The position numbers and the translations under genes are program-made. From Triparma columacea (lineage: Eukaryota; Sar; Bolidophyceae; Parmales; Triparmaceae): 40,431 bases of DNA. The notes under the pieces were generated by a model that worked only from the letters and a program-made list of their open reading frames with translations, was not told where the DNA came from and made no database searches. Numbering within the stretch: position 1 is the stretch's first letter; each line of letters starts with the position of its first letter. The DNA lies in contig BRYA01001487.1 of NCBI GenBank assembly GCA_030267965.1, forward strand, positions 2,147-42,577, written 5' to 3'. Shown piece after piece: positions 22,501 through 33,527 of this stretch.

Positions 22501-23669
22501 ATGGAAGGGTAAGTTAAGGGTTGGATATATTACCGGGTAATGCGTGTCGATCGCCACCTTCCTGACTCTCTCACCTGATGTCACTGTCCGCCTGGGACTC
22601 GTCGTGGTACGAAATGTAGTCCTCTCCGCACACGAGCACGCCAGAGGGTCCGTCCGATCCCCCTGGGAGGGCTGCGAGGAGGCTGGCCTTCCTCGCAACG
22701 GTCTTGGTCCACCTCCTGGTGACGTGGTTCAGGCCGAGGTCGAGCTCGTAGTAGGTGAGCTGCTTGGTGGCCTTGCTGGCGGCCTCAGAGGTGCCGTCAG
22801 CGTCGACGTCAGCGTAAGAGAGCTCGAGAGCTGCGAAGACCGGGTTGTCAAAACCAACGTCAACAGCCTTCACATCAAAAGTGATGGTGCTGCTCTTATG
22901 GGCCTCGAGGGGGGAAGAAATGGTCGTGCGACCGGCGCTGTCGCGGTTCATTACGTACACAAGCTTCTGCTTTTCGACGGCGGCGACCATGATCGCCCTC
23001 CCCTTGGGCTCTGCGGTGACGTACTGCCCAGGGACCACCTGCAATGAGCGAAGCGAGCCGCGGAGAGGTTGTGTTGTTAGTGGAGCTGCCGTATCGGATA
23101 AGTTGCACTTCGACACAAAAATCAAATGTCATCGCGATGCTCTTTCGATTCTCAGTTCCATTCTCACCCTGCGGACTCCTGTCTTCCCAAACACCTCACA
23201 CTGAACCTGCACCATGGCGTAACCCTCGGATTTCCCCTCGAACCTGAAAAGTGCGATAGAACCGGAGTCCGTGGCAACAACGATCTGGTCCCTCTTGGAA
23301 CCCTGCACCCTGTAATTGTCTATGGAACGGATTGTGGAAAAGGTCTTGGAAGAAGAGAGGAGCTTCAATGCTCCAGTCTCAGCGTCAGAGGAGAACAGCT
23401 CAATCACACCTCCAGGTTTAGCAAAGACAAACTCGGCTCCTGAGGGGGAATGGGGGAAAATGGAGGGAGGTCACGGCGAAGGGACAGGACGGGGGGGGGA
23501 GTGTTGTCAGTGGGGGAGGGCTTTAGAATAGGAAAAACGGGGACACACGGATGTTCATTTAGACAAATCTCTACTCACCAATACCCTTTGCGTAATCTCT
23601 GCTATAATCTCCTGATTTGGACATCATCACCGACGAGGCTGATTGGAGTGGGATGTCGTACAGATCCAT
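19525..23669 (-). CDS. SF3B3: Splicing factor 3B subunit 3 (SAP130), 5 exons
   Basis: Exons 23669..23579, 23439..23168, 23038..22575, 22461..20727 and 20631..19525; donors are all GTGAG; phases 1, 0, 2, 0 match; 1222 residues, close to the ~1217 usual in animals. SF3B3 is the triple beta-propeller (CPSF-A/DDB1 family) part of the U2 snRNP SF3b complex, which holds SF3B1 and the branch-point region in the spliceosome. Recognised segments: KGRAIMVAAVEKQKLVY, SSPLEAHKS, LTYYELDLGLNHV, LPGGSDGPSGVLVC, YTLCGRGPRSSVRVLRHG, ADGKTFKDW, LYDVGKKQLLRKCE, and the C-terminus DFGKYRGTYFPAKKVVDGEL. The acidic loop before exon 5 (GMDMDDSDNEE) corresponds to the variable linker. Exon 4 could end later at 20693, but only 20727 keeps the frame. 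Confidence 0.93.
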
Positions 23670-24183
23670 GCTGTTCGTGGGATGTTATTGAGTGGTACGG
23701 GAATGAGTGGAAGGTGTTGGGGTAGGGGTAAAGTTTTGGGGAAAGTCGAGCGTCGATTTAGGGAGTAGAGCCCTTAAACTGTGGATTTGCTGTTCGAGCT
23801 TTTCTGGATGGTGAGAAGGGATGGTTTGGAGAAGGTAACTGGGTTGTTAACGTCAACGTTTAATAGTGAAATTTGGATTGCTTACAGATTGTATCACGCT
23901 ATCCGTAGTGTGAAAACTCTTTTTTCGCAACCCCTTCGCAAAGACGTAATTAATGAATAATAATGAGGAGAATGGCTGACTAAAATCTTGAAAAAGGGGA
24001 CAAAATTGCCACTGCCGGACTTAATATTTTAGGAATGCTGCATGCATGACCCTCTACCTTGTACGGCGCAGAAGGAGATTTTGTGTTTGTGATGATCCCA
24101 CAAGTAGTACCTTGGAACCTTGAGAGGAGGAACAAAAGTCCAGGCAAGGGAAGAAACAGCCGAAATTTAGACAAGAATCCGAA
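23670..24183. promoter_or_regulatory. Divergent intergenic region
   Basis: 514 bp between SF3B3 and the lipase gene. The half near SF3B3 is G-rich on the + strand, the middle mixed, and the half near the lipase AT-rich. No coding signal. It holds the promoters of both genes. Confidence 0.45.
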
Positions 24184-26713
24184 ATGAAGCAAATAATCAG
24201 CCATCTCTTCTTTTTACTTTTACTACAACCCTCACATAACTTTCAATTATCACACTATAGAATTAGAACGCAAAGTTTTCAACGTAATGTGGTCAGAAAG
24301 GGAAATAAGAGAATCGATGCCAACATTCTTAGATCACAATTTGACAACAATGGAGAGAAAACAGACAACAACGACAACGTAACAACAACTAACGAAGGGA
24401 AGATAAAGAGGCTGAATCAACGATCCACATTAGATCTTATAGAGGCATTGAAGAAATGGAACTTTGGGCCTTCTCAAGGATCATCATCTCCAACCTCCTC
24501 TACCTCCAAGGAGGACGCTCAAGTTGGGTCTCGTGTTGGGTCTCAAGTGAATCCTCCCCCCAACATTCCTTTAAACGTCGTAACCCCCTCCTCGACCCCC
24601 TCCTCGACCCCCTCCAAGCAGAGGATTTCAGCATTTTCCAATCTCGTTAATGTGGACGAGCTCTTGTTGGGCAACCCGGGGGAGGGGAAGGAGAACGAGG
24701 AGGAAGGCGGTACTGGTTTTGAAGACAAAAACAATGACGACGAGCTGGTGTCTGCAATCTCCGGCTTCGATTCCACACTTCCGGCCGGTCTGAAGAAAGT
24801 GAAGCTCTTGAACTTGGAGGTGAGAGAGAAGGGACAGCTGAGCAAAAGCGACACAGCACACACTAACGCAACCCCACTCGTCGCAATTGTAGAAAGACCT
24901 GGGTTTAGGGACTTGGAGCGACTTCGTATCTTCCTTGACCCCCCCTGAGAACTACGGAATTGGGGTGGGGGACGCAGCGGCTACGGAGAAAGTCCTCAAG
25001 GACATGACTCGGAACCTTGAGTCTTTCGTCAACGAGTACTCAACCTCCAAGATAATCCAGTCCATAATAGCTCAGACTACCAAGACAATCATGAGCAACA
25101 AGGGCGGCCTGAAGGCTGCCTCAGAGAACATCATTGCGACAGCGGAGAAACTCGCCATGGAACAGGGGCTGGACATGTCGGACGCTGCTTCCAAGGCTCG
25201 CACCACAGGTGAGATTGGTGTGTGTGTATCAACGGTGCGAGCGGTGCAGCGCGATACCATACCATGCTATGCTCATCCCTTAACTCATCCCTTTAACGCC
25301 CCCCCCCCCCACCCCCTTCCCCAACCCCCCCTCCCCCCCAAACCCCAGCCAAGTACACTGCTGAGCTCGTGGAGCTTGCCAACTCTGTCTCAGAGAATGG
25401 TTACTACCCCACAGACAAAGCCGACCAGCAGGGTCTCTTCCAGACATACGACGTATCACCAATTTACGAGTTTGATTATGCTGTGAAGAGGGGCAAGCAC
25501 TTCACCGACCTTGCCGGCTCAATTTACGGCGGCGACAAGCTCGTGGAACTGGTGCAAAAGCTGGACCACAGCATCGTCGCGGAGGGCATCTCCAGCGACG
25601 TACAATGGATGGTCACGGACCATATCGACGACGAGGGGGGGCTGGAGAGGGTTATTACGATAAAGGGGTTCGACGCGACGGACGAGAAGGTGGAGAGGGA
25701 GAGGTTAGTTAACGAAATTGTCAGGACCACGCCAACGACCTTGAACAAGGTGGACCTGCACGGCGGGTTCCTAGACATTGCGAATGCCGTCCTGGAGGAT
25801 GTGAGAGTGCACATCGAAAAAACCGCCCCCTCGCACAAGATCACCCTCAATGGTCACTCCATTGGTGGGAGCATCGCCATCATAATCCTCCTCCTCTTGG
25901 CAGACGAGAAGGGCGGTGACTGGTGCTACGAGAATATCAGGGATTGCTTCACCTTCGGAGCCCCCCCCGTGGTGTGCTCCGACAGCCTGGAGGTGTTCAT
26001 GCCGAGGAAAAATACCAACCTTGACAGAACCCTACTCGCCTTCGACCTTCCCCAGGACATAATAAAGAGGTAAGCAAGGCAGAGTGAGCTGGAAAGGGTG
26101 GATCACAGCACGCATTGCAAGAACAATATAATTAACTTTCTTCCTCCGGCCGTCGCCCCACTCATCCCACAGCTTCGTCCAGCCGTGGGATCCGGTCGTA
26201 CGGTTGTTCACCTCCGAGGACCCGACGTACCCTTTAGTCGGGGACCTCGGGGAGGACGGAGTGACACTCTACTCTAGCGGCCCTCAGAGGGTTCTTCGGC
26301 CCCTCGTGAGGTCCGTCCTCCTGATTGCGCCAACCTGGCCCGATCTCCGGGACATTTACCTGGAATCGGGAAAGCACAAGCACCAGTCTGTCGGGAAGCA
26401 GTACGTCCTCCTTCCTCCTGTCGCGCAGTACCTCAGCGACAGATTCGCCGCCGTTAACGTGAACGTTCCCGAGGTCGACAGCATCATGATGATATCCTCT
26501 GACGAGCTCCTCCCCTGCATGTACGAGACCTTCCCCCTGGACGAGTTCTCAATTTCCTTCGTTCCCGCCGCCCTGAGATCCTTCATACACCACTTTCACC
26601 CGGCGTACACGATGCCACTAGCGAGTTATACGGGGTATCCTGGCAAAGAAATGGAGGGAAGTGGGCTCGTGTTGGAGGGCGGTGGCGAGGAGGAGGGGGT
26701 TGGATGGGTGTGA
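24184..26713 (+). CDS. Class 3 lipase (alpha/beta hydrolase) with N-terminal leader
   Basis: Four exons, 24184..24819, 24893..25208, 25349..26069 and 26173..26713 (phases 0, 1, 2), about 737 residues. Residues 1-20 are a hydrophobic leader, probably an ER or plastid signal. Residues 20-212 are Ser/Thr/Asn/Pro-rich. The Lipase_3 core has nucleophile elbow G-H-S-I-G (486-490, Ser488), the T-F-G-A-P-P strand after it, and an oxyanion-region I-K-G-F-D-A-T. A probable acid Asp lies in P-W-D-P-V-V-R-L-F or S-E-D-P, and the catalytic His is likely in H-H-F-H-P-A-Y near the end. This family cleaves acylglycerols or galactolipids (DAD1/DGL-like in plants). The ER or plastid leader fits plastid lipid turnover, but substrate is inference. 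Intron 2 carries a long C-tract. Confidence 0.85.
25298..25348 (+). repeat. C-rich tract in lipase intron 2
   Basis: About 50 bases nearly free of G: runs of 4-13 C separated by single A or T pairs, ending at the acceptor CCCCAG. It serves as the polypyrimidine tract; the opposite strand has at least four G runs (G-quadruplex potential). Confidence 0.6.
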
Positions 26714-26844
26714 ATGGTGAACACTTTTACTAAGGGGGAGGAAAGTAACGTAATGTGATTCTGTTATGCACCAATAATATTTTTTCGTTGTTATTTCGTA
26801 GATTACTTCTCATTTCGTAATCCGATTTTAGCATTTTGACAGAC

Positions 26845-28406
26845 CTACCCAATCGTGTAGCGTCTAGTTCTTTCGTAAATCTCAATCTCATCCTCCGGTT
26901 GCTGTTGCTGCTGATCGTGTTCCTGCTGGAGCCTCTGCTCCTCGCGCTGCTTTGCGAGGGCCTCGGCAGCCTGCTCGGGGGTCATCTTCACAAACCTTTT
27001 CGTGGTGGAGCGAGGGAGGCGGTTAGCAACAATACAACACCGTTCCGTGACGAGCGAGTCATGCCGACGTTTTGCTTCGATCGCAGATATAGGAAATGTC
27101 ATACTCCAATCCTTTTCGCGGCTCGCTTCTCTCGCTCGCCGCCTTGCGGGCCTCACCTCCCCTTCACCCTGATCCTCCTATCAGCTAGATTCTTCCTGCA
27201 GTCGTATCTGATCTTCTTCACCCATACCCTCCTCCGCCTCTTGTCCCTGAAGCGCTCGAGGATTGCGGTTCTTTCAATTGCAGTGTAAATTCCGATTCTT
27301 CCATCCTTGTTGTAAACGCCTTTATACCCTCCCATTGCGTGAGGGTAGGTCTGGCCGGCCTCGGTTCCCTCCGCCTTAGACATGGCGTCAAGAAGAGGCT
27401 CCTTCTTCTGCTTCAGGCTATCGTAGGCCACCTTAGAGGTCAGTGGGTCAGGAATCACGTCGACGACGGGGATGGTGGAGAGGTCGATGGAAGGTGCGCG
27501 CGATCTAATGAACTTTGTCTTCGACTTAGATTTTGACTTGGGGTTACTCTTAGGTTGCGAAGGGGGCCTGCCTCTAGGGGCCAGGTAAGTGTAGTCGTAG
27601 ATGGTGGGGAGGGGTAGACCGTAGCGGGAGTTGGTCATCAGGTCATCGTTGGAAACTTTCTCATCCTGGTGTTTGGGGGGCAGGGGGGTTGGATAGTGGA
27701 GGAGGTTAAAGTGTGGGGAGGCAACGTAGGAAGCAATGCCAGCCACAGGAGAGATGTATGAGTTATACTCCCATCTTACCTTCCTCCTTTCCAGCTCCTC
27801 CATTAGCTGCAGTGTTCTGTTCAGGGGTGCAACATGTGCTGCTGCGGCGGGGATAACACCGGAAGCGGGCGCGTAGCTGTACTTCTCCATCCCCTCGGGG
27901 TTCGAAAAACTCCTCATCCTCCCCCTCGTCCCGTACTTGTGCTGCCCACCCTCACAAGAGTTGGTGGAAGCGACAGAAGTAATGGAGTCAGATCGAGATC
28001 TTTGCTCCACGGCCTCCACGAGGGAGGAGATCGAGTCCATTCTCTCACGCTTCTCATGCTGCTGGTGCTGCGGCGGCGGCGGCAGGGCCTGAGCGGGGGC
28101 AGGAAGAGGGACAGGAGGAGGGACACAAGGAAGAGACCCAGGAATTGCCTTCAAGATGGCAGCATTCGCCAAAAGGTCGATGCTAGAGCTCCTACTCCTC
28201 CCCTTGGGATGTTCGCTTGGGTTGGGGCGCACCTCGTCATCCTCACTGCTCTCCCCACTGTTAACAACCCCAGGAACACTCCCCTCATCTGAAACTTGAT
28301 CTCTCCCAGGCTCCGTCTCTGTGTTAAGCCCCCCCAAATCACACGACATATTCATAACGACAGGAGGTACCGGAGGACGAGGAGGAAGACCTATAGAAGT
28401 GGCCAT
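26845..28406 (-). CDS. CCT-domain (CONSTANS/CO-like/TOC1) protein
   Basis: Two exons, 28406..27157 and 26995..26845 (GTGAGG donor, phase 2; acceptor AAAAG is atypical), 466 residues. The CCT motif is at residues ~369-420: I-Y-T-A-I-E-R-T-A-I-L-E-R-F-R-D-K-R-R-R-R (part of the motif), then I-R-Y-D-C-R-K, A-D-R-R-I-R-V-K-G-R and F-V-K-M. The last four residues come from exon 2, so the splice completes the domain. CCT domains bind NF-Y subunits or DNA and act in light and circadian control. No B-box or response regulator is present. The N-terminus is Pro/Ser-rich with R-S-x-S-x-D/S sites suited to phosphorylation; a Gln stretch (QQEHDQQQQQ) follows the CCT. Confidence 0.87.
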
Positions 28407-28736
28407 ATTAACAAATTCTGCCTGGCCCGCCTTTTTGACACTCCCCGACTCCTTCCTCTCTCAGGTGGCTTTGGCGCAGATTGAAGACGTTCTTTAGCAG
28501 GTAAATAGCGACTGTAACGTTGATGATCAAACTTTGAAGTATTTCGAAGGTTTAAATCTGGGGTTTGGCAAAACTCAAAAATCTCAAGACTCTGACAAAA
28601 AGCCTCGTGGTCTGTTGCGAGTGTTGTGCAAAATTGGGGTTGGGAACAAACCCTCTCCCCCCCAACACCGACCCCCCCCCCCCCCCACTCCCCCCCACCC
28701 CCCCTCCCCCACCCCCTCTCCCCCCCACCCCCACGA
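28407..28736. promoter_or_regulatory. Divergent promoter with C-rich leader
   Basis: 330 bp between the CCT gene and the Lys-rich gene. The last ~85 bp (28651-28734) is a near-pure C tract on the + strand right before the ATG at 28737. Confidence 0.5.
28651..28734 (+). repeat. Poly-C tract directly upstream of ATG
   Basis: More than 80% C, with runs of up to about 16 C, ending 2 bases before the ATG at 28737. The complementary strand is poly-G with clear G-quadruplex potential; the C strand could form an i-motif. Confidence 0.7.
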
Positions 28737-31213
28737 ATGCCCTACGACGTCATATCTGGGCGTGATATCCCGCTGTGTTCCGACATTCGGTTCTTGTCCT
28801 CGAAGTTAATTGATGATGTGGAGAGCAGCTCTACCGCCAATGCGGTGGAAATGAGGAGAACACATTCGGCAGGTACGCTACTGGAGCTGCAGGAGGCCGC
28901 CAAGAGGGCAAAGGACATGCAGTTGAACACTTTGGGGGTGAAGAACCTTCTTGCCTTTGTTGGGGCTGAAAAGAAGGTCGTGAAGAAGTTGAGGAAAAAG
29001 AGCCTCCTCAACGTGAAGAAGAAGGAGGCGGACGTGGATAATATATTGTACGGGGGCAAGGCGGCCAAGTGGGAGAGTGAGAGGAAGGTGATTGAAATCA
29101 AGTTGCCTCCTCAGCAGACCAAGATGCCCAAACGAGCCCTGGATCGGGATGCAGCTAAGAAGAGGGCTGAGGAGTTCTACAAAGCCGCCAACGGTGAGAT
29201 GAAAGCGGAGAGGGGGGGTGGGAAGAGAGAGAGAGGAAAGAAATTCCTGATTGGCCTGAGGGGGAAGAAGGACGGAGAGGGCAACAAGGAGGGCAAGAAG
29301 CGCCGGAATGCCTTCAAGAACAAGCTTAAGAGCCCAACGGCAATGCTCGGGAAGAGCTTCTCTCCCTTTGGGAGGCGTGGTCAGGGCGGCGACAGCCCTA
29401 GTGAGGAGGGGGAACCAGAGAGCGCCGGGGGGGAGGGAGAAGGGAATAATGAGAAGGTGGAGGGGGAAGAGAGCAAGCCGGAGGTGGACGTACAAGAGAA
29501 GAATGAAGAAGAGAGGGGGGGCGGACAAGAAGAGGGACAGATCCCCGCTAATTCTAAGAAATCGGGGATTGCATGGATCAAGTTACCAAAGCGAGGGAAG
29601 GGAAAGAAGGCTGCCGAGAAGGCGGAAGAACCTAGGGTCGAGGTTGGGGGAGAAGGTGACGGAGGCAAGGGCAAGGAGGAAGACGCTGTACTCGATGCTG
29701 CCCCCGATTCGACGGCATCACCTATTCCAGTCTCACCTCTGCGCGCTCGCATGCGCCTCATCCTGAATGAGGGGGGTGCTGCTTTTCCTCAGAGCGCGAG
29801 CGCAGTGAAGCCCCGCGCGCGCGGGAGCGCTCTGAAACCTAGAGTTCTGCTCAATGTCGACATATCACCCTCTGCAAGCGACAACAGTGGGAGCAGTAAC
29901 GAGAGCACCTCTCGTGACAACTCCCCGGCCAAGATCCCATTTGCCCCATCTCCTGTTGCGCTCTCGCCTGTGCCGATTCAGGAGGACTCGGTGTTCTCGG
30001 CGAAAATGGGGAACGACCAACACATCGTCGAGATCCCAACACCCATTTCAACTCCGGGAGAGACGGGAAAGAACAAATCCAGAATGACAAAATTCGGAGG
30101 TCTTTTCCGGAGCTCGCCCTCCTCAGACGTTGAAGACGGGGATGCAAAGTCCAACAAACCTCGAAGGAGGGATAGGTGAGGAAAGCGGGGAGGACTAAAC
30201 GGAGCGGGGATAAGTGTAACATTTACATATCTAACCCCTCTCGCAGAATGAAGCAGACGTTCGCAGGCTTTGGGAAGGCACTGCCCTCACCAAAGAAAAC
30301 AATATTTGGGGGCAACCCTTTCGGCAATATAAAGAACAAAGTCAAGAGAGGCATGACAAAAATTGGGAACAAGATGGGATTCACGCATGGCGAAGGCGAC
30401 GGCTTCTCGTATATGATAGAGGCACATAAGGCCAGGTCTAAGTGGAAGCAGCAGGAGGCCATGGGGAAGGACGAATTGATAAGAAGCTTCGTTAAGAGCG
30501 TTGTGGTGCTGGGTGCCATCAAGGTCATCCGAGCCAAGCAGAGGGAGTACGTCCCGGCATTTTCGGACAAGAAGCCCTGGAATGGGGAGAGAAGGAGGGG
30601 GGAAAGTATTGAGGTGGAAGATGACACTACCCCTCCAGTCTCAAGTTCCGACAACGTTGGGGACGGAAAATTAACCCTCCCCCCATTGGAAGTCGACGCG
30701 CCGGACAGTACCGCGTCGCTGAGTAACCTTTATAGGACGGCCTCCTTCTCGCCAGTTCACAGCATTAGGGGGGAAGGTTCCGAGTTCAGCTTCAACAGGA
30801 GCGAAATCGAAGGCCAGGAGAACTTTTGGTCCGTCGTCGGGCGCGTTTTCAGGCCAAACAAGAGCAAGGAGGTCGAAGAAAAAGAGATTATTCTGGAGAA
30901 GGAGGTCCCCAAGGTAGAAAAGGTTATTGTAGAAAAAAGGATCGGCTTCACCTGGGTGGAGAGAAGAACGTGGCTCGACGAGGCAATCAAGATCAGCAAT
31001 GACAACTACGGAGGGGGCGACGGAGGTGTCGGGGGACCAGTTCCTAACTTGATCAAGGATGTCAAGGTTTGCAGGCCAGACCTCCTCGACGACAAGAGGA
31101 AGGAGGGATTAAGTTGGAGTGGGAAGAGGATCGAGAGCGCGAGAAAGTTTGATAAGAGAATCATGAACGCGGACAATGTGCTCAAGGAGATAAAGGGAAA
31201 ATTGTTCAAATAG
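28737..31213 (+). CDS. Lys-rich disordered protein of unknown function
   Basis: Two exons, 28737..30175 and 30247..31213 (GTGAGG...CGCAG, phase 2; the seeming TGA stop is in the donor), 801 residues. I see no known domain. Residues 1-150 hold basic helical segments (KKVVKKLRKKSLLNVKKK). Residues ~150-330 are Gly/Glu/Lys-rich repeats. Exon 2 starts with a basic, Gly/Phe-containing stretch (FGGNPFGNIKNKVKRGMTKIG) that could form a membrane-binding amphipathic helix. A conserved-looking core follows at ~570-600 and a C-terminal helix-rich part (WVERRTWLDEAIKISNDN). Similar Lys-rich tails in this window (START-domain and LRR genes) suggest a shared style. A role in membrane or cytoskeleton contact is a guess. 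Confidence 0.7.
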
Positions 31214-31285
31214 GTAAAGGGTTAAGGGTTGTTTGTTCTATAAAGTGGTTGTAGCATTTCTCAACCCGTATTTCCGAATTATGGG

Positions 31286-31897
31286 TTACTCCTTGGAGTC
31301 ACCACCAAGCCCAAAAAGGTTGCTGAAGCCCTTCGCTGCCTTCATCCTTGCCATGGGCCCTGGGACTCTCCGCATCATCGTGTTCTTCAAAGCCTCGACA
31401 GCATTAGGAGGGCGGGCAAGTACCCTGAACTCAATAATCTCACCCTTGTCGTTCAACTTTACCAAGTCAACCCCATCAATGACAGCCCTCTCGTCGCCTT
31501 CGATCTCCGCCTTAAACTCCAAGCACCACTCCTTACCGTCATTTGACAACCACTGGCGGTCATACTTGAACGAGGAACCGAACACAGACCCAACCTGACT
31601 GATCAGGACGAGAAACTCATCACGACCTTCCCAACGGGCGAAGTAGGTCGGAGGGTAAAATTTGACGTCCTCAGCGACATGTTGCCGAAACATTTTGACT
31701 GCTTGGTCTGCGTCGCCACCCTTCACACCCACATCAACACAAGAGTGCCAGGCCTCAAAGGTAGCTAGGGAAGCAGTAGTAATCTCAGAGGCACCAAGGA
31801 CATTTCCGTGCTTCTTTAGTGAAGAAAATGGCCTCAGGAGGGAAGGTCGGGCGACTGGGGTTTGGCTTATTAGGCGTTCAACACCACGATAGAGCAT
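31286..31897 (-). CDS. SnoaL-like / NTF2-fold protein, probably mitochondrial
   Basis: One exon, 203 residues. Residues 1-28 form an Arg-rich, acid-free presequence (MLYRGVERLISQTPVARPS), typical of mitochondrial import. Residues ~50-170 match the SnoaL-like / NTF2 cone fold: a long helix (FEAWHSCVDVG), F-R-Q-H-V-A-E-D-V-K-F, then strands ending in V-D-L-V-K-L-N-D-K-G-E-I-I-E-F-R-V-L-A-R-P, the usual last strand. These are small-ligand or isomerase-like folds; no catalytic set can be assigned. Tail (170-203) is Met/Arg-rich. Its end is 72 bp from the neighbour's stop. Confidence 0.78.
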   Translation of the reverse strand: MLYRGVERLISQTPVARPSLLRPFSSLKKHGNVLGASEITTASLATFEAWHSCVDVGVKGGDADQAVKMFRQHVAEDVKFYPPTYFARWEGRDEFLVLISQVGSVFGSSFKYDRQWLSNDGKEWCLEFKAEIEGDERAVIDGVDLVKLNDKGEIIEFRVLARPPNAVEALKNTMMRRVPGPMARMKAAKGFSNLFGLGGDSKE

Positions 31898-32129
31898 TTT
31901 TATTGGATAAGGACAATTTGGGGTCTAGGGTCACCTTAGGTACCGACGTCGTCAGAGTATTATATACCAGATAAAAAAACAAAGGAGAGAAAAAGATTTT
32001 ATGGAAATTTAACCGAGAGAGAGATCAAATTTGATCTGTTTGGGTCGATATCGCTCCTGATCTTCCCCCTGGAGCCAGATTTATCCCCCAAAGTCACATA
32101 GTCCTTGCCTTTCTCCTAAAATAGCGTCA
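31898..32129. promoter_or_regulatory. Divergent promoter region
   Basis: 232 bp between two divergent ATGs, AT-rich in its middle, with GTATTATATACC (about 31957-31968) resembling a TATA element. No coding signal. Confidence 0.4.
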
Positions 32130-33527
32130 ATGATAATTTTAAACCTTTCTATAGCGACAGCCCTCTGTGCACTGAATGTTGCACTTCTCTCGTTGATTAA
32201 TGGGGTACACAGTGGATTCTTCGTCGCCAGCAATGTCATATTACTGCTACTAGGGCTGGTTATATGTTTGTCACTTGCGTATAGGTTGGTGGCAATTGGG
32301 AAGGATCAAGCTCGATACCCTCACTCCTTTTTGGCCCCGTCTCACAAGGGATTGAGCATGTGTGTTAGCGGCGTGGGTGAGTGGAGGAGTACTTACTGTC
32401 CCACTGGCAACCACCACCTAACTTGCGCCCACCATCTCCTCAACCCCAGCAATCTACCTCGGACTCACTACTCGGCTGCTTTCGCCGCCGACCGGTCTTC
32501 CACTCCCCACCGTCACAACGGCTGGAAACAACTACACCTACAGTGGGGTGGACAACTTTGATTTCGGCCCCAAGGACTTTGACCCCTCGACGCAGGGGGT
32601 TTACGGGCTGGAACCAAACATAGCATTTGAGTTTGAGTTCAACAGTTTGGGACACTTCCTGTACGGCTTCTCGGCAATATTCTTTTTCATCCCTTCCTTC
32701 ATCATGCTACTCGCGAGCAACGGTCACGAGAAGTTCCTGATAAAGAAGATGCAACTTATTTGTGACACTGCCGGCGGAGGTGAGGAGGGATAGGACGAAT
32801 GGATGTCATACATACGTGTGCGTGTATGTGTGAGTTAGACCACTAGCTGATATTAGACCAATAGCTAATTCCTACACCCCCCCCTCACTCACCCCCCTCT
32901 TCTCCAGTCTTTTTCATTTTCTATCCGACATACAACATAATAAAGAGAATGGCAAAGCACGCGAGTACGTTCGCATCCAGTTCCTACTGCAACAATGGGT
33001 ACGAATGGGCTATAGGCGCAATGTGGGCATCGTCCTTTGGATTTGCGGTCCTCTGCCTCCACGACTTCTGGCACGTGAGGAAAGCTCTTCTTGAAGAGAC
33101 GGCTGGGAAAAGGAGACCAAGCAGGAAGCCACCCGCCCCCACACCGTGGGGAATTTGGCTTGTCACGAAGCTCGAGAGCTTCTCTTACTCTCCACGCACA
33201 ATCAAGCGCATGGGGAGGATGCCTGCCACCTTCGCCTTCATCATCATTGCGATCTCCTTCGTTCAGGTATATTTGTACACACTCCACTGGAACGGGGGCC
33301 AATCTCAGGACTTGACCACCCTAGCTTTCATGTGGTTTGGAGTCTTATTCTGCAGTACCTACTTCATGTTGTTGTGGAACAGAAATAGAGGAAGAGAAGG
33401 TGCGGGGGAGGGATATGAGGGGGGTGAGGACGGTATTGGGAGGAGGGGGACGACAGTGGGAGGGTTAGGGGGTATTGACAGCGACTTAGAGGATGATGAC
33501 TTGTCGTTCATAAAGGGCAAGGGTTAG
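32130..33527 (+). CDS. Multipass membrane protein of unknown family
   Basis: Three exons, 32130..32376, 32450..32779 and 32908..33527 (GTGAGT and GTGAGG donors, phases 1 and 1), 398 residues. I count six to seven membrane segments: residues ~2-26, ~30-55, ~150-172, ~195-208, a segment in exon 3 around AIGAMWASSFGFAVLCLHDFW, TFAFIIIAISFVQVYLY and LAFMWFGVLFCSTYFMLLW. Between segments 2 and 3 is a hydrophilic loop (~70 residues) with NYT and Asp/Phe motifs. The cytosolic tail is Gly/Asp-rich and acidic (DSDLEDDDLSF). No transporter or channel signature is recognised. Intron 2 has a (GT)-rich alternating tract. Confidence 0.72.
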
